From NCBI GenBank assembly GCA_902806565.1, contig CADCXA010000043.1, forward strand, positions 186,001-250,000: 64,000 nt of DNA, in the 5' to 3' direction. The translations under genes were made by a program, and so were the position numbers. The notes under the pieces were generated by a model. That model worked only from the letters and a program-made list of their open reading frames with translations, did no database searches and had not been told where the DNA came from. Positions 35,501 to 47,163 of the stretch are shown here, piece after piece (position 1 is the first letter of the stretch; every line of letters begins with the position of its first letter). Source of the DNA: Hypoxylon rubiginosum. Its lineage: Eukaryota > Ascomycota > Sordariomycetes > Xylariales > Hypoxylaceae.

Positions 35501-38500
35501 GCTCTGGTCACTTACAGGGCTTTAATAGAAATAACTTAAATTTTAATACGTAAACCTTAGGGTGGGTATTAAAGTGTGTAAAATTACGCTAGGTTTAAGC
35601 TTATTTAATTATTAAATATTTAATTATTATTATTATATTAAACCTAATTTTTATTTAAATTAATTAATATTTATATTTTTAAATAACTTTTTAAAATATA
35701 AAAATAATAATATTAATTATATTTTATATAATTTTTATTTTATTAAGTTATTTATAAATATAATAAAAAATATTTATTAAAATTATTATATAATTTTTTT
35801 TAGTTAATATTAAAGTTTTTTTATTAAAAAAAATAAAGTTTTATTAAAAAAATAAAATATTTATTAATTTTATTTAAAAAATATTATTATTATAAATTTT
35901 AAAAAAATTATTATAAGAAATTTTTAATGAATTTTTTATTATATATTTTTATATTATATTAATTTTATATTATATTTAAATTAAATAATAAAAAATTAAA
36001 GTTTTTATTATATTTATTTAATTAATTAAATTTATTTAGTTTTTTAATTAAATATATTTATTTTAATAGGTTTTATTATTTATTATTAATTATTTAAACT
36101 TTTATTTTTAATTTTAATTTTTTAATTATTAATTTAAAAATATATATAAAAAAATATAATTTAAATTAAAAATTTTATATAATTAAAAAGATTTTAATAA
36201 TATTAATTATTAATTAATATAAAATTTAATAATATAAAATTAATAAATTATTTAAATTTAAATTAAATAAAAATTTTAAATAAAAAAACGTATTTAATAT
36301 ATAATAATAATTTAATAATTATTTTATTAAATTTAAGTTTAATAATTTTTTTAAAAAAATTATATAAATTTTATATAAATAAGATTTTAATTTAATTTAA
36401 ATATAAAGTAATTTAAAAATTAAATTTATAATTTAATTAATTAAATTTTTAATAATATAATAATAAATTAATTTATTTATATATAATTATTTTTATAATT
36501 TTTATAATTTATATAGCTTTTATAAAAACCTTAAGTTTAAACTTATATAAAAGTATTTTTTTTATAATTTATAAGTTGTTTTTTTAAATAAATATTAATA
36601 ATTTAAATTTAATTAATTTTTATATATTATTATATTTTATAAAAGAATTCCATGGCCAGTAAAATAAACCCTGGAAAAAAAAGCCACGTATCCGAGCTTT
36701 TTAAAGTTTATAAAAAGCTATAGTTTAAATACATGGCTTTTTTTTTTAAAGCGGCCGTGGAATTTTAAATATTTTAAATATTATTAATAATAAAAACGAA
36801 AATAATAAAAAAAATAATAATTAATTTATAAATAATTTCATTTTTATTTTAAATAATTATTATAATTTAAAAATAATAAATATTATAAAAAATAAGCGAA
36901 AAATATATATTAAATTTAAATTTATATAAATTAAATTTATAATTTTTAAAAATTAATATTTTATATATTATAAATTAAATTATTATAATAATAAATATTT
37001 AATAAAAAATAAATATAAACTTATAAATAAAATTTATATTAATATAATTATTATATAAATATTAAAATAAAAAAACTTTATATTTAATTAAATTAAACTA
37101 ATAAATATAAATAATTTAATAAAAAATTAACTTTAAAAAAAATAAACTTTTATTTTAAAAAAATATAAATAATAATAATAAATATAAAAAAATATTTAAA
37201 ATATTATTAAATTTTATAAAAAGGTTTTTTAAAAAAAATTTACTTTTAATAAATTATATTATAATAATAAATAAAGTAATTTTAATTATTAAAACTTTAA
37301 TTAATATAAAAATAAATATATATTTATTAATAAATATTTTATTTATTAAAAAAATAATAAAATATTTAAACATTAAAAAAATAAATAACTTTAAGTTAAT
37401 AAAAATATTTAAATATAATAAAAAAAAACAAATTATAAACATAATAATTTATATTTATATTTAAATTTAAAAAATAAAAATTAAAAATATATTATTATTA
37501 ATAATAAATATAAAATATAATATAATTATAAAAAAAAAGTTTTTTATTTAATATAATTTATTAGTAAATAATTATTAATATAAAGTATTATTTTTAATAA
37601 AATAAAAATTTAAATTATAATATTATAATATAAAAATAAATAAAATAAAAAACTTATTAAAAAATAAAAAATATTAAAAAAGTTATTAAAATTAAGTTTT
37701 TAAAATTTTAATTATAATTTTAATTATAAAGTTTATAATATATATAATAAACCTTATATTTTATATTAATTTAAATCTTTATTTTATTTTTATTATATTA
37801 TTTAAAGTTTTTATTTTTAAATTTTAAATAAATAATATATAATATAAATAAAATAAAATATAAAAATAAATTAATAAAACTTAATTAATTATTAAAAAAA
37901 AAAATAAGTTTATTAAAAATAATAAATAAAAAAAATATATATAAAATTAATTATATATATATAATTATATATATATAATAATATATAAATTACTTATAAA
38001 TAATTATATTTTTAATAAATTTTATAATTTTTTTTTTATTTATTTATTAATTTATTAATTATTTATTAATTTAAATAATATTATAATTAAATTATATATT
38101 AATTTAAAAATTATATTATTAAAAAATTTTTAATTAAATAAAATTTTATATTTAAATTATATTTATAAAATTATTAATAATATTAAAATTTATAAAATAA
38201 TATTTTAAGAAAAAAATAAACTTTAAATTTTAATAATAAAAAATAAATAAAAATAAAAAATTTATTATATTAATAAATTTATATAATAATTTATATATAA
38301 ATTTATTAATAAAATAAATAAATTTATATTTATATAATATTAAATAATAAATTTTATAAGTTTTATTATATAAATATAACTTATATATATAAAAATATAT
38401 TATATATAATATGTAGCTATCCAGTATATGGACCTATCATATACTGATTTATATATATAAGCGTGGGTATATTACTAAAATTCGAGTTATTTCCATTTAA

Positions 38501-38522
38501 CCCCTGTGGGACACCGTAATAG
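35501..38522. mobile_element. RIP-destroyed TIR DNA transposon (Mutator/Hop-like by ends and duplication)
   Basis: About 3.0 kb of nearly pure A/T. The two ends form terminal inverted repeats: CAGGGCTTTAATAGAAATAA from 35515 matches the reverse complement of the right end from 38506 (CAGGGGTTAAATGGAAATAA), with 35 or more of about 42 positions shared and most differences being C/T or G/A. An 11-base direct repeat, GCACTGCATGG, flanks the block at 35490-35500 and 38523-38533, as expected for a 9-11 base target duplication. Element size, duplication length and TIRs suit the Mutator superfamily (fungal Hop elements are about 3 kb). No frame survives, so the transposase cannot be confirmed. It sits upstream of farnesyltransferase alpha, between two isoprenoid-related genes. 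Confidence 0.8.
36646..36764. repeat. 119-base foldback (hairpin) island inside the RIP-mutated element
   Basis: Its ends are AATTCCATGGCC (36646-36657) and GGCCGTGGAATT (36753-36764), inverted with one mismatch. Inside lie AGCC(A)CGTA/TACATGGCT with flanking A/T runs and a central AGCTTTTTA...TAAAAAGCT palindrome, so the whole segment can fold on itself. It keeps G and C where the surrounding 3 kb has lost nearly all. It may be a small MITE that inserted after the main round of RIP. Confidence 0.7.
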
Positions 38523-38533
38523 GCACTGCATGG

Positions 38534-38884
38534 AGGGGCACAACAGTAAGGTACGTACAATGAATAGTGCATGTACGTACAATGTAGGCGCAACGGAGGA
38601 CAAAAACAAAAGCAAATCGCCTAAATAGCTTCTGTTACATAAGTAATTAGACATTTATTCTTATTAATTCTAGGCATTACCCAATTCCAGAATAATTATT
38701 CCTGTATGGTTACTGTAGGTACCGAAGTTAGTAGGCCAGGATCACCCGTGCGCCCGTCGCTTGTCGCCCATCTTCTGTTTGACCCGTGGACCTCGTTACT
38801 CTCCCACGACTCATCACCATCATATAACACCAACACCAGCACCAACCTCCAACCTCCAAAGTCTTCGCGCTCTTTCGTCGTACA
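38534..38884. other. Intergenic, 3' side of mevalonate kinase
   Basis: Contains two direct copies of GTACGTACAATG at about 38552-38563 and 38573-38584. No gene recognised. Confidence 0.5.
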
Positions 38885-40473
38885 CTATTGACCCTCAATT
38901 CTCCAGAATTTCCACCCTTCCCTCTCGGCTCCGTCCAGGCCCCCCGATACGCCGACAAGGCTTTCTACGCCGTCATTGCCCGGCGCATTCAGGAACTTCT
39001 CGATGTCGATCTCCATACCACCGTCTTCATCTTCGTCCAGGCCATTCTTCAGTACGGCCGGCCATAGGACGCCGACACCGTCTCCGCCGAGCGTTGTCCT
39101 GAACTGCTGAAACCCTTCGTCCTCCAATTGACGCTCCAACCTCTCTATTTTTTCTTGCGGGACACCGGGTTTCACCAGAGTTATCGAACAGCCGCCGCCA
39201 CCCGCACCGGTAAGCTTCGTCCACCCGATATTCTCGTGGTCTACCAATTCTCGTATCCGCTCGAGGCGAGGATGCGAAACACCCAGAGCCGACAATAAGC
39301 CGTGGTTGATTGTCATAAGTTGCCCCACGCGCCGTAGACTCTCCGACTCCTCGCTATCAAAGTATTCCTCATCGATTAGACTCTCGGCGCTCTTCGCGAC
39401 CTGGTCTATTGCCTCTAGGATTGTATCCACCAGTTCTGGCTGCTCGTCCTTCAATTTCGCGACCTTCCCTACTTCCACGGCCGTCGACTTTGGCGTTTTG
39501 GTGTTCACCAAAAGCAACGGCAATTCGGGAAAGTCCCATAATGAGGTAACGGTCGGAGGCTTCGATCGTCGATATACTACGGCTTTGCCGTATGTCGAGA
39601 CCGTATTGTCTACGCCAGACGGATTACCGTGTATACACAGCTCGGCCACGAAAGCCCATCTATTGATTCTTTCCACCTGCACTCGCGCCTCCTGGGCTGG
39701 TTGGTCGGGGTGCGGGCCAGAGAGTGTACGGATCTGTAGCAGCATTGCGGCCGCCAGACAGACAGCAATTGACCCGCTACTTCCAACACCGGCACCTAAC
39801 GGTATTGTCGATCGAAGGGTGTACTTGCAGCCCGGAGACCTTGGCGATCCTAGCGACAAGTATAGGTACAAAAACGAGGCAGCAGAATTAAGATGTATCT
39901 TGCGCTCGTGTTCAGGCTTCCCTAGCGAGATGTTGGCCAAGTGCGGCTGGATGGCCGCCACGAGATCGGGGTCTAGGGCCGTGACCAAATCGTAATAGTA
40001 CTTCTTCTTGGATGGGCTGTTAAATATTTCCCAAGGTAACTCGTCAATATTCCAGGAATGAGTTAGATCAATGTCGGGAAATTGCATTGTAACTGTGCGT
40101 CGCGATTTGGAAAGGTGGGTAACTAGAAGATAGGAACGAAGCGAGATGGACGCAGCAATGGCGGACTAGGTAAATTGTAAGCATATGCGCAATAGAGGTG
40201 TCGTGGAAAGGAGCGGCAACATCATACCTTGCCGTAGACGACAGCATGCTCGCCAAAGACAATGACCTTGCCCGGGGCGGAAACCATAAAGGCTGGCATC
40301 ATGGGGCTAGAGTTTTTGCGATTCATCTTCTTTTTTCTATCGCTCTCGGCTGACGATGATCCTCCATTCGTAACGCCGTTTACATGGAGCCCCTCCAGTT
40401 CTTTGTGGAAGCCATTGACACCGTTAGACATTTCAGAGGCCGGGTCGTCGGGAGTGGTTGGAACAAGAATCAT
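38885..40473 (-). CDS. ERG12: Mevalonate kinase (GHMP kinase)
   Basis: Phosphorylates mevalonate to 5-phosphomevalonate in the cytosolic isoprenoid/ergosterol pathway. Exons on minus: 40473-40228 and 40165-38885, giving 508 residues. If the second Met (40431, MSNGVNG) is the start, the product has 494. Motif 1 is APGKVIVFGEHAVVYGK, completed across the intron by SAIAAS. Motif 2, the ATP loop, is PLGAGVGSSGS, and motif 3 is TGAGGGGCSITL. HGNPSGVDN is the mevalonate-kinase signature around the catalytic Asp. An acidic insert near the C-terminus (DEDEDGG) and a Ser/Lys-rich N-terminal extension of about 60 residues are additions relative to the yeast enzyme. Confidence 0.96.
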
Positions 40474-42399
40474 TCGCGGGATCGTACGGTCGCAATCTAT
40501 ATATCGACGCCGGTAAAGGTCCTCCTGAACTCCCCACGCTCCTAGCGACGCCTCTTTCTGTAGGATCCTCGATAGCTACCCAACAGGAACCGTGGACCCC
40601 ACGTAGCAATGCAGCTCTAGCTCTGATACTGATATCGCTGACCAACCCTCGGACTCCAAGGAGGAGGAACAACACCGCAGGAGGATGGGTAACAAGATAT
40701 ACGCTATGTAGCTAAATAAATGAGTGACAAGAAAGGAGAGACAAATTATTTTAGTGCGACAGTCGTACGACGTAGGATTTAAGCCGGCGTAGGTAACGGT
40801 GTATCAAAGTTTGGTGTGGATCGAACGGCGCATCCTCAGTCAGCCACAGAAGGTCTACGCAATGCGATGATTTGATAGAGATTGGATGGGATGCAGAGTT
40901 GGAAAGATCGGTGTAGAAAGAGTGTAACGTAGGTAGATTTTTTCTGTTGTGTTCGAGATGCTGCGATATTGAAAACATCCATCGACGCGAGTCAGCGCAA
41001 GTAGATTAGATTACGAGGCATTGGCAGGCTGGCAGGCAAACAGGGACTTGAAATTCCCACCCCCCCTTTTTTTTCCTTTAGTTTAAAATTATCCGTCAAC
41101 TTGAACCAATTTCGTCACCTAAATATCCATGTCAAAAATTCAGGTACCTTGTACTTTCAACAAGGCACTAGAGCGACCCGTGCACCGCTGCAATGGGAAT
41201 CCGGGCGTAACCCTTTTAAGCTGTGGCCAGTCACAGACATCCAATTAGCACAAGGAGGGGGAGGAATTGGCTGACGGTACGCTGCTTGGCAAGCCTGGCA
41301 AGCTTGGCGATGGCCCGAGCATAATAAGCCCTTGTGGGGCCCGTCGCCGAACGGGCCAGGCCTTTTCTGACTAATAAAACCACTTCACTCGATGATATCG
41401 GGAAGAAATGGACCAATGTAACGCCTTCAGATTGAAAGAGGCTGCTTACGCTTACCATGTCATTCATGATTATACTCATATCTTACTCACACAATGTGTA
41501 GTGTGTATGATAGGATATAATTTCGGGAGATGCCGAAACGTTAATCTACAGACTCGAGCTTAGTATCGTCAGTGTCGGGTCTAACTTTTTACTACAAACA
41601 CCGGTCGTCGCCTCAGCAGCTTCATAACATTGCTTATCTTCAATATTAAAATTTTACAACTCTAAAGATATTATGTACTCTTCAAGTTCCTCGCAACTTG
41701 GCCCGCTGATGTTGCTTTCCATAAAATTACATCCTAGGTACCTCCTACCTAGACACCTCATCGCTGACTCAGACACCATTAGCTATTACCTACTGTCCTT
41801 ATTGTTTTACCCTTTCATCTTTTATCTTGTGTTGGTCGACTGAGGGGTGTGTGTTATTGTACTGCCTAACACCACCATTCTGAGTTACTGCTTGAGTAAA
41901 AAAGGAAGTCAATCTTCGAGACTTCAGGGGGGGTTCAAAGACATACTGTAGTATAATATGCAGTATTCTGGACCAACTGACTACATCAAATTCCCATCTT
42001 ACTCACATACTCACTTACAGTTCATCAATTTATGGCAACGCATCCAATCATCATGTACGAGTCTAGAGGTAGGCCCTTCAGGAGTTCTAGTTTATCTCAT
42101 TTTCAACTAACTTCAATGTCTGACTTGGGAACAATGGGTAAATACCTATTAAAATATTCCATAGTTAACCAGGTCTTAAACAATATGCCATGTTCATTTT
42201 TAACCCCTTCTGTTTCAACGGTCTGATTGTTCTTTATCAAACCTATCTGTTTTCTTTCAACCTCTACAATCAGAACAAAAAGGACAGAACTGTGTAGCAA
42301 TCAGTGTCTCAATTGATTATTTAACGCTCATGAGTAATCCCAAATTCGGTTTATTCCTTTAATATTCTAACTCGCATCCAAGCTATTTGGATCCCCAAA
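40474..42399. other. Intergenic, about 1.9 kb
   Basis: The divergent interval between mevalonate kinase and the kinase gene at 42400. It contains a CCTAGGTACC-type palindrome at 41733-41742 and C/T-rich runs near 41060-41080. Open frames here lack any domain. Confidence 0.45.
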
Positions 42400-43959
42400 A
42401 TGGACAGTAGCGAGACTACGAGATCTGCAGCCACTGCCACCGACGGCTGGCTAGCAGTTGAACCCAGCCAAGATGATATAGGCGAGATAATTGTCTACGA
42501 TTCCTTTGGGTTGGATCTTATTGAAGGCATCGAAAATGTCCAAAGGTACAACAAAGGCGGGTACCATCCCGTTCACTTGGACGACATTATTGACGGCCGA
42601 TTCGAAGTTGTCCACAAACTCGGAAGTGGTGGCTTCGGAATCGTATGGCTTTGCCGCGATATCACTACGGAGAAATGGAGGGCGGTGAAGATTATGGCAG
42701 CTGATCATTCAACAAAGAAAACCGAAGAAAATATGCTGAATCGCCTTCGAGACCGATGTACTTTGAAAGAACTCGACGATAACCATATTGTAGTACCGCT
42801 GGAACAGTTTTGGCTAGAGGGGCCTAATGGCCGACACCTTTGTCTTGTTATGCCAGTTCTTGGCATGACAGTATCGGACTGGCGCCGGAATCAAGATGAC
42901 CACGAAGAGGAAACGGGAGTGGAAGCAAAGAACGTGTGCAGCCAAATTATCCAATCTTTGAGTTTCTTACACAGTCACGGAATTTGCCACGGCGACTTCA
43001 AGCCAGCCAATATTCTCATGAAGATTGACGGTATCGACGACTTCAGCAAGGACGAAATCATAGAAATGATGGGGGACCCCGATTGCTACGAGTTTGGGAC
43101 AGCATCAGGCCAACCACTGACATCTAGGGCCCCGGAGTACTGCGTATGTGCCCCAGGTCAATATTGGTCCAAGGAGCTTTCAACAAAATCCATTGCGGTG
43201 ATCGACTTTGGCGAATCCTTCTTCATTGAAAACCCACCCGAGTCGACAGGAATTCCGAGCCAGTATGGTGCTCCTGAAGTTCTATTCGGAGCCGAAACCA
43301 GTTTGGGATTTCCCAGCGATGTATGGTCATTGGCGTGTACGCTATTTGAAGTTCGGACGGACGACCAACTGTTTAGGCCCCTAGCCAACAACGGGTTCAA
43401 AGGCACCATTAAACAAATGGAGTTCTACGTTGGACCACTACCTCAAAGGTATCAGAAAAAATATCTCGAGATGTGTCGCAGGGCTCGGGGCTGGTCACCC
43501 GCAGACGAGCAGAGTAAGGGGGCGCATTCCACTACGTCAGATGCTTTACCGAAAATGGAACTTAAGCCTATAACATGGAAACTTGACGGCTTTACGAAAG
43601 AACGCAATGAATTTATAGAAGGAACAGGGTACTCGGATATCTTCGAAGCTGCCCTGTATCGCAGAATCCATCCGAATCGAAGCTCTGAAACTTTCAAGTA
43701 TCGGTATCTACGGGAGGATGTGCTGGAGTTGGCCGATCTCTTACGCAAGATGTTAAAATACAACCCGACCGACCGCATTAGCGTCGACGCAGTGAGGTCG
43801 CATCCGTGGGTAAGAACACGATCAGATCATGTCATACCTATAAGGTATTTGGACTACAGAAGTACCGTTGGCTACGTATACATGCTTTTGTTTTCAGTTA
43901 TAGCCATCATTGTTGCCTGGATCATCACACCCCAAGGTAATAATACTATAGTAAGGTAG
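42400..43959 (+). CDS. SRPK-like protein kinase with C-terminal membrane anchor
   Basis: Serine/threonine kinase of 519 residues in one exon. The kinase domain starts near residue 68. The Gly loop is LGSGGFG (74-80), the ATP lysine is Lys97 (RAVKI), and the catalytic loop HGDFKPANIL has Asp199 with Gly in place of the Arg of HRD. DFGES is the magnesium loop. YGAPEVLFG followed by SDVWSLACTLFE matches SRPK-type APE and helix F regions. The split arrangement, with a spacer between catalytic loop and DFG, is typical of the many SRPK-like kinases of filamentous fungi. The last 35 residues contain one strong transmembrane helix (YMLLFSVIAIIVAWII) and a short polar end, so it should be tail-anchored with the kinase facing the cytosol. 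The absence of introns is notable among its neighbours. Confidence 0.88.
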   Translation: MDSSETTRSAATATDGWLAVEPSQDDIGEIIVYDSFGLDLIEGIENVQRYNKGGYHPVHLDDIIDGRFEVVHKLGSGGFGIVWLCRDITTEKWRAVKIMAADHSTKKTEENMLNRLRDRCTLKELDDNHIVVPLEQFWLEGPNGRHLCLVMPVLGMTVSDWRRNQDDHEEETGVEAKNVCSQIIQSLSFLHSHGICHGDFKPANILMKIDGIDDFSKDEIIEMMGDPDCYEFGTASGQPLTSRAPEYCVCAPGQYWSKELSTKSIAVIDFGESFFIENPPESTGIPSQYGAPEVLFGAETSLGFPSDVWSLACTLFEVRTDDQLFRPLANNGFKGTIKQMEFYVGPLPQRYQKKYLEMCRRARGWSPADEQSKGAHSTTSDALPKMELKPITWKLDGFTKERNEFIEGTGYSDIFEAALYRRIHPNRSSETFKYRYLREDVLELADLLRKMLKYNPTDRISVDAVRSHPWVRTRSDHVIPIRYLDYRSTVGYVYMLLFSVIAIIVAWIITPQGNNTIVR

Positions 43960-44550
43960 AAATTATCAAACCTAATAATATCAGAACGGTCAGTATCCAT
44001 TTTATATATTCTCAACATCTCATATGTAGCTCTAATGCTAAATCCTATTCTAGAGTAGATTAAGTCTTGTAGCACGTAACTGACGGCGAGGATGTAGCCG
44101 GTAGGTAGGTACTTTAGGAAGTAAACATATTACATTACGAAAGGTTCATTGCAATAGCTTCCCAGCGAACTGATCTCCTCACTTTGTTTTTGTTACCTCG
44201 AAGCAACTCCTTAGCTAACTACATACCTGAGCTTATATATACCTAATAGGTTAGGTAGGTAGGTAGGTAGGTATAACACATGTAATGGAGTAAAAACAGT
44301 GGTAAATAGTCGTCTTTGTGACTTCTTCGAAGGCGTTGATATTGAACAATTATCACTCCTGGCGTTAAATATCAATAAGGTATATCAATTTAACATAGTA
44401 TGATTTATCGGGTTTATAAGTATGTGAATATTAATATTTAAACCAAGTGTGCCCTCGCCATAGAAGGGCACGTTATCATCCTGAATAACACGACTATTAT
44501 TACGACATCGAAGTTTTACATCGAAGTTTTACATATCAAGCGTAATTACA
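43960..44550. other. Intergenic
   Basis: Contains a run of TAGG steps (about 44251-44272), part of the dispersed CCTAGG/TAGG motif group. No gene recognised. Confidence 0.5.
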
Positions 44551-45291
44551 ATGCCTACCTTTCACCGTAAGTCTGCTAAAAATGGCGTACCAGGCATCAT
44601 TTGGGTAAAGGGTATGAGGCTTGGTCAAGGTGGACCGCACGATTCGCGTCTTTTGAACCGGCTTGGTAAAAATCCAAGAGCAATTGGGTCCGGAACAGTG
44701 AATGATCCTATGGTTAGTTAAATTTCTAGTGCTTTTCTTTATTTTCAGAACTAATCAGTTGATTCACCAGGTAACTTGGGTCGGCTCCAATGCTGAGTAT
44801 ATGCTGGTAGATGAGAAAATACTATCGCACGAAGCCATAACCAAGCAACAAACGAAGGAATGTGGCCTCAGTCACGCATGGATAGCGTAAGTAATATGTA
44901 CAGGAATACCTTCTGAATATAGTTTCTAACTGCTTATAGGGCGGATGGCCATGACACTACCACGACTGCCTGGAAGGGAAATGTCAGAATTTCATCAACA
45001 GATGATCATCATGTTACTGTACGAATGGGGTCGTCAAAAGATATTTGCAATTTGCACGGCCACATATACTTAGTTTGCGAAGATAACGACCGGGAGAAGA
45101 GAGCAATTAGAATGATGAGAGAAGACGAACGAGGCATTAGAGGTGGTAAAAGCCCTCAACTGTTGGTTTGGGGGAAATACCCTCCCGAGTCTCGAGATTG
45201 GCCCCGAGCGCATATTACGTTCCCAAGTATACCATATGAGATCTTAAATGGTTCAATACTTGACCAGCAGGAGCGTGAAAATGAGGAATAG
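44551..45291 (+). CDS. Hypothetical protein, 209 residues
   Basis: I do not recognise the family. Three exons, 44551-44712, 44771-44886 and 44940-45291, join in frame with GTTAGT and GTAAGT donors and CAG/TAG acceptors, which supports a real gene. The product is hydrophilic, with no signal peptide or membrane helix. The middle (TWVGSNAEYML, then a charged Lys/Gln/Glu segment) and the C-terminal half (NGHIYLV-like strand pattern, then a Lys/Arg/Glu-rich helix REKRAIRMMREDERG) suggest a small mixed alpha/beta protein. It follows the SRPK-like kinase by 591 bases on the same strand. The first exon could also splice at GTAAGT near 44567, which would change the N-terminus. Confidence 0.5.
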
Positions 45292-45978
45292 CCAAATTAG
45301 TCTGTCTCTCTGACTTCCAAACCTGTTACTAACAATCTCTTAGATCATGCCAGTCACTGAAACGTAAATTGAAAGCCCGTATTCCTACCTTTCTAAGATT
45401 GTCTAGCAAATCAAAGGTTGATTTGAACAAGGCCTCCTTTTTATATCATTATGAGTAGGCAACTGCATCCAATGGAGGATGTATCTTCCAAGTAGTCTAA
45501 TAGAGTTGTTAAGTTAATACCACCAAATGAGAACACAGTATCAGGCTCGTCTTCCTATATAGTACCTATTGTTTTATCAAGTATATGCACCTAGTACTTT
45601 CTGAAAATACCTACCTAGGTAGGTACCTAGGTATACAACTATGAAGTGTGTCAACGCAGTATCTTCTATAGGGACTTATGTAGCTTTTTAGACTAATGTT
45701 TCTTTTTATAGAAAAGCTTCACAATAGGCACCTAGGTAGGTAACCATATTATAGTCCCGCTGGATCAATTTTGGGGGCCCAATGACCAACATATTTATCT
45801 TGTCATAGAAAAGTACCTAAGGGGGTGTACCTAACTAACAGGCGGCTACGCTAATATCATAACTCCCTAGAAATCCTAAAACGAGAATCCTCCCGAACTC
45901 GGGCTTTCAAGTGTCAGGAAACAAACATGTTCCCCGATAATCGACGCTGCCCATTTTAGTATAGATACCCCAAAGAAA
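45292..45978. other. Intergenic between convergent genes
   Basis: Holds two clusters of the dispersed palindrome (TACCTAGGTAGGTACCTAGG at about 45612-45631 and CACCTAGGTAGGTAACC near 45729). No gene recognised. Confidence 0.5.
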
Positions 45979-47163
45979 TTACAAAGCAACAGTGTCAGCA
46001 AACGCAGCTGATGTATCGACAGTCCTTTCGCCGCTCACACCACCCATCGCAACAATAGCGTCTCGGATATTCTTGTTCTCATCCGGAGATATCTGGACAT
46101 TGGCAGCACCCAGGTTCTGCTCCAGGTAGCGAATATTCTTGGTACCGGGGATGGGGATGAAATCCTTCCCCTGAGCCATGATCCAGGCGAGAACGGCCTG
46201 GGCAGGGGTACAGCCCTTCCGGGCGGCCAGATCTTCGAAGATCTTGACGAGATCCAGATTCTTGGAGAAGTTTTTCGCGCTGAATCGAGGCAGCTGCCGA
46301 CGGCCGTCCGTTTCTTCGAAATCGTCCACGGATTTGTATCGGCCAGTCAGGAACCCTCTGCCGAGGGGAGCGTAGGTGACGATTGCGACACCGAGCTCTC
46401 GGCACGTGCGCAGGAGGTGTGTGCCGGAATCGCTCTCGATATCCAAAGTCCAGGGGTTGTATTCGATCTGCGCGGCTGAGATGGGATGCACTGCATATCC
46501 ACGCCGGAGGGTATCGGATGAGCATTCCGAGAACCCAATGTTCTTGATTTTGCCGGCCCTGTTCGTTGAGAGTTCACAATCGAATTAGCACATACTGGTC
46601 ACAACACCGCTCGCAAATTCCCCGTCTTGCGGACACACCATTACTCACGTTTTCAAGGCAACCAAAGCTTCCATCGTCTTCTCAACAGGAGTTACCTTGT
46701 CGAACCGATGGACGTAGAACAGGTCAATGTAATCGGATCCCAAGTTACGAAGACTCTGCTCGCACGCCGCCTGGCAGTTCTCGGGCGTGCTGTCGATATA
46801 AATCTGGACCTTGCCGTCCGCCATCTTCCATCCCAGACCAAATTTGGTGGCGAGGAAGATGTCCTGGCGGCGCTCCGGGTGCAGCTTGAACCACTTGCCA
46901 ATCAACACCTCGGAGTCGCCGTATCCTGCGGCAGTATCCCAGAATGTTGCGCCGAGTTCCCAAGCTCGGTCTAGGACCTTGAAGCGCTCCTCATCGGGAC
47001 TTGTCCGTATTAGTGGCTATTAGTGGACGGACTGGGCGTCACGTTAGACTTACGGGGCTTTGCCGTAGGCAACACTGAGTCCCATCATACCAAAACCAAT
47101 GCTAGGGACTTGTGGGCCGGCTTTGCCTAGCTGGCGGGTTGGGAGTTGTCGTGGGGGAGCCAT
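45979..47163 (-). CDS. Aldo-keto reductase
   Basis: NADPH-dependent carbonyl reductase with a TIM-barrel fold. Exons on minus: 47163-47054, 46999-46649 and 46558-45979, giving 346 residues. The catalytic tetrad is visible in order: Asp in FWDTA, Tyr in GYGDSE, Lys in ATKFG and His in YVHRF. Later landmarks are IEYNPW, TYAPLGRGFLTGRY and the cofactor-binding IPIPGTKN. The pattern fits the AKR13/YakC-type group of fungal and bacterial aldo-keto reductases. The substrate is unknown. It is divergent from the broken transporter gene; a transporter and a reductase side by side sometimes act on one small molecule, but nothing here proves that. Confidence 0.94.

Noticed and set aside
37254..37442. 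62-residue hydrophobic frame on the minus strand
   Set aside because: It is a run of Ile/Phe/Lys/Asn codons produced by pure A/T sequence in a dead element.
35501..38522. A/T-rich block as a centromere core, mitochondrial insertion or replication origin
   Set aside because: The block has matching inverted ends and an 11-base target duplication, and no mitochondrial gene fragment is visible. A RIP-mutated transposon explains it.
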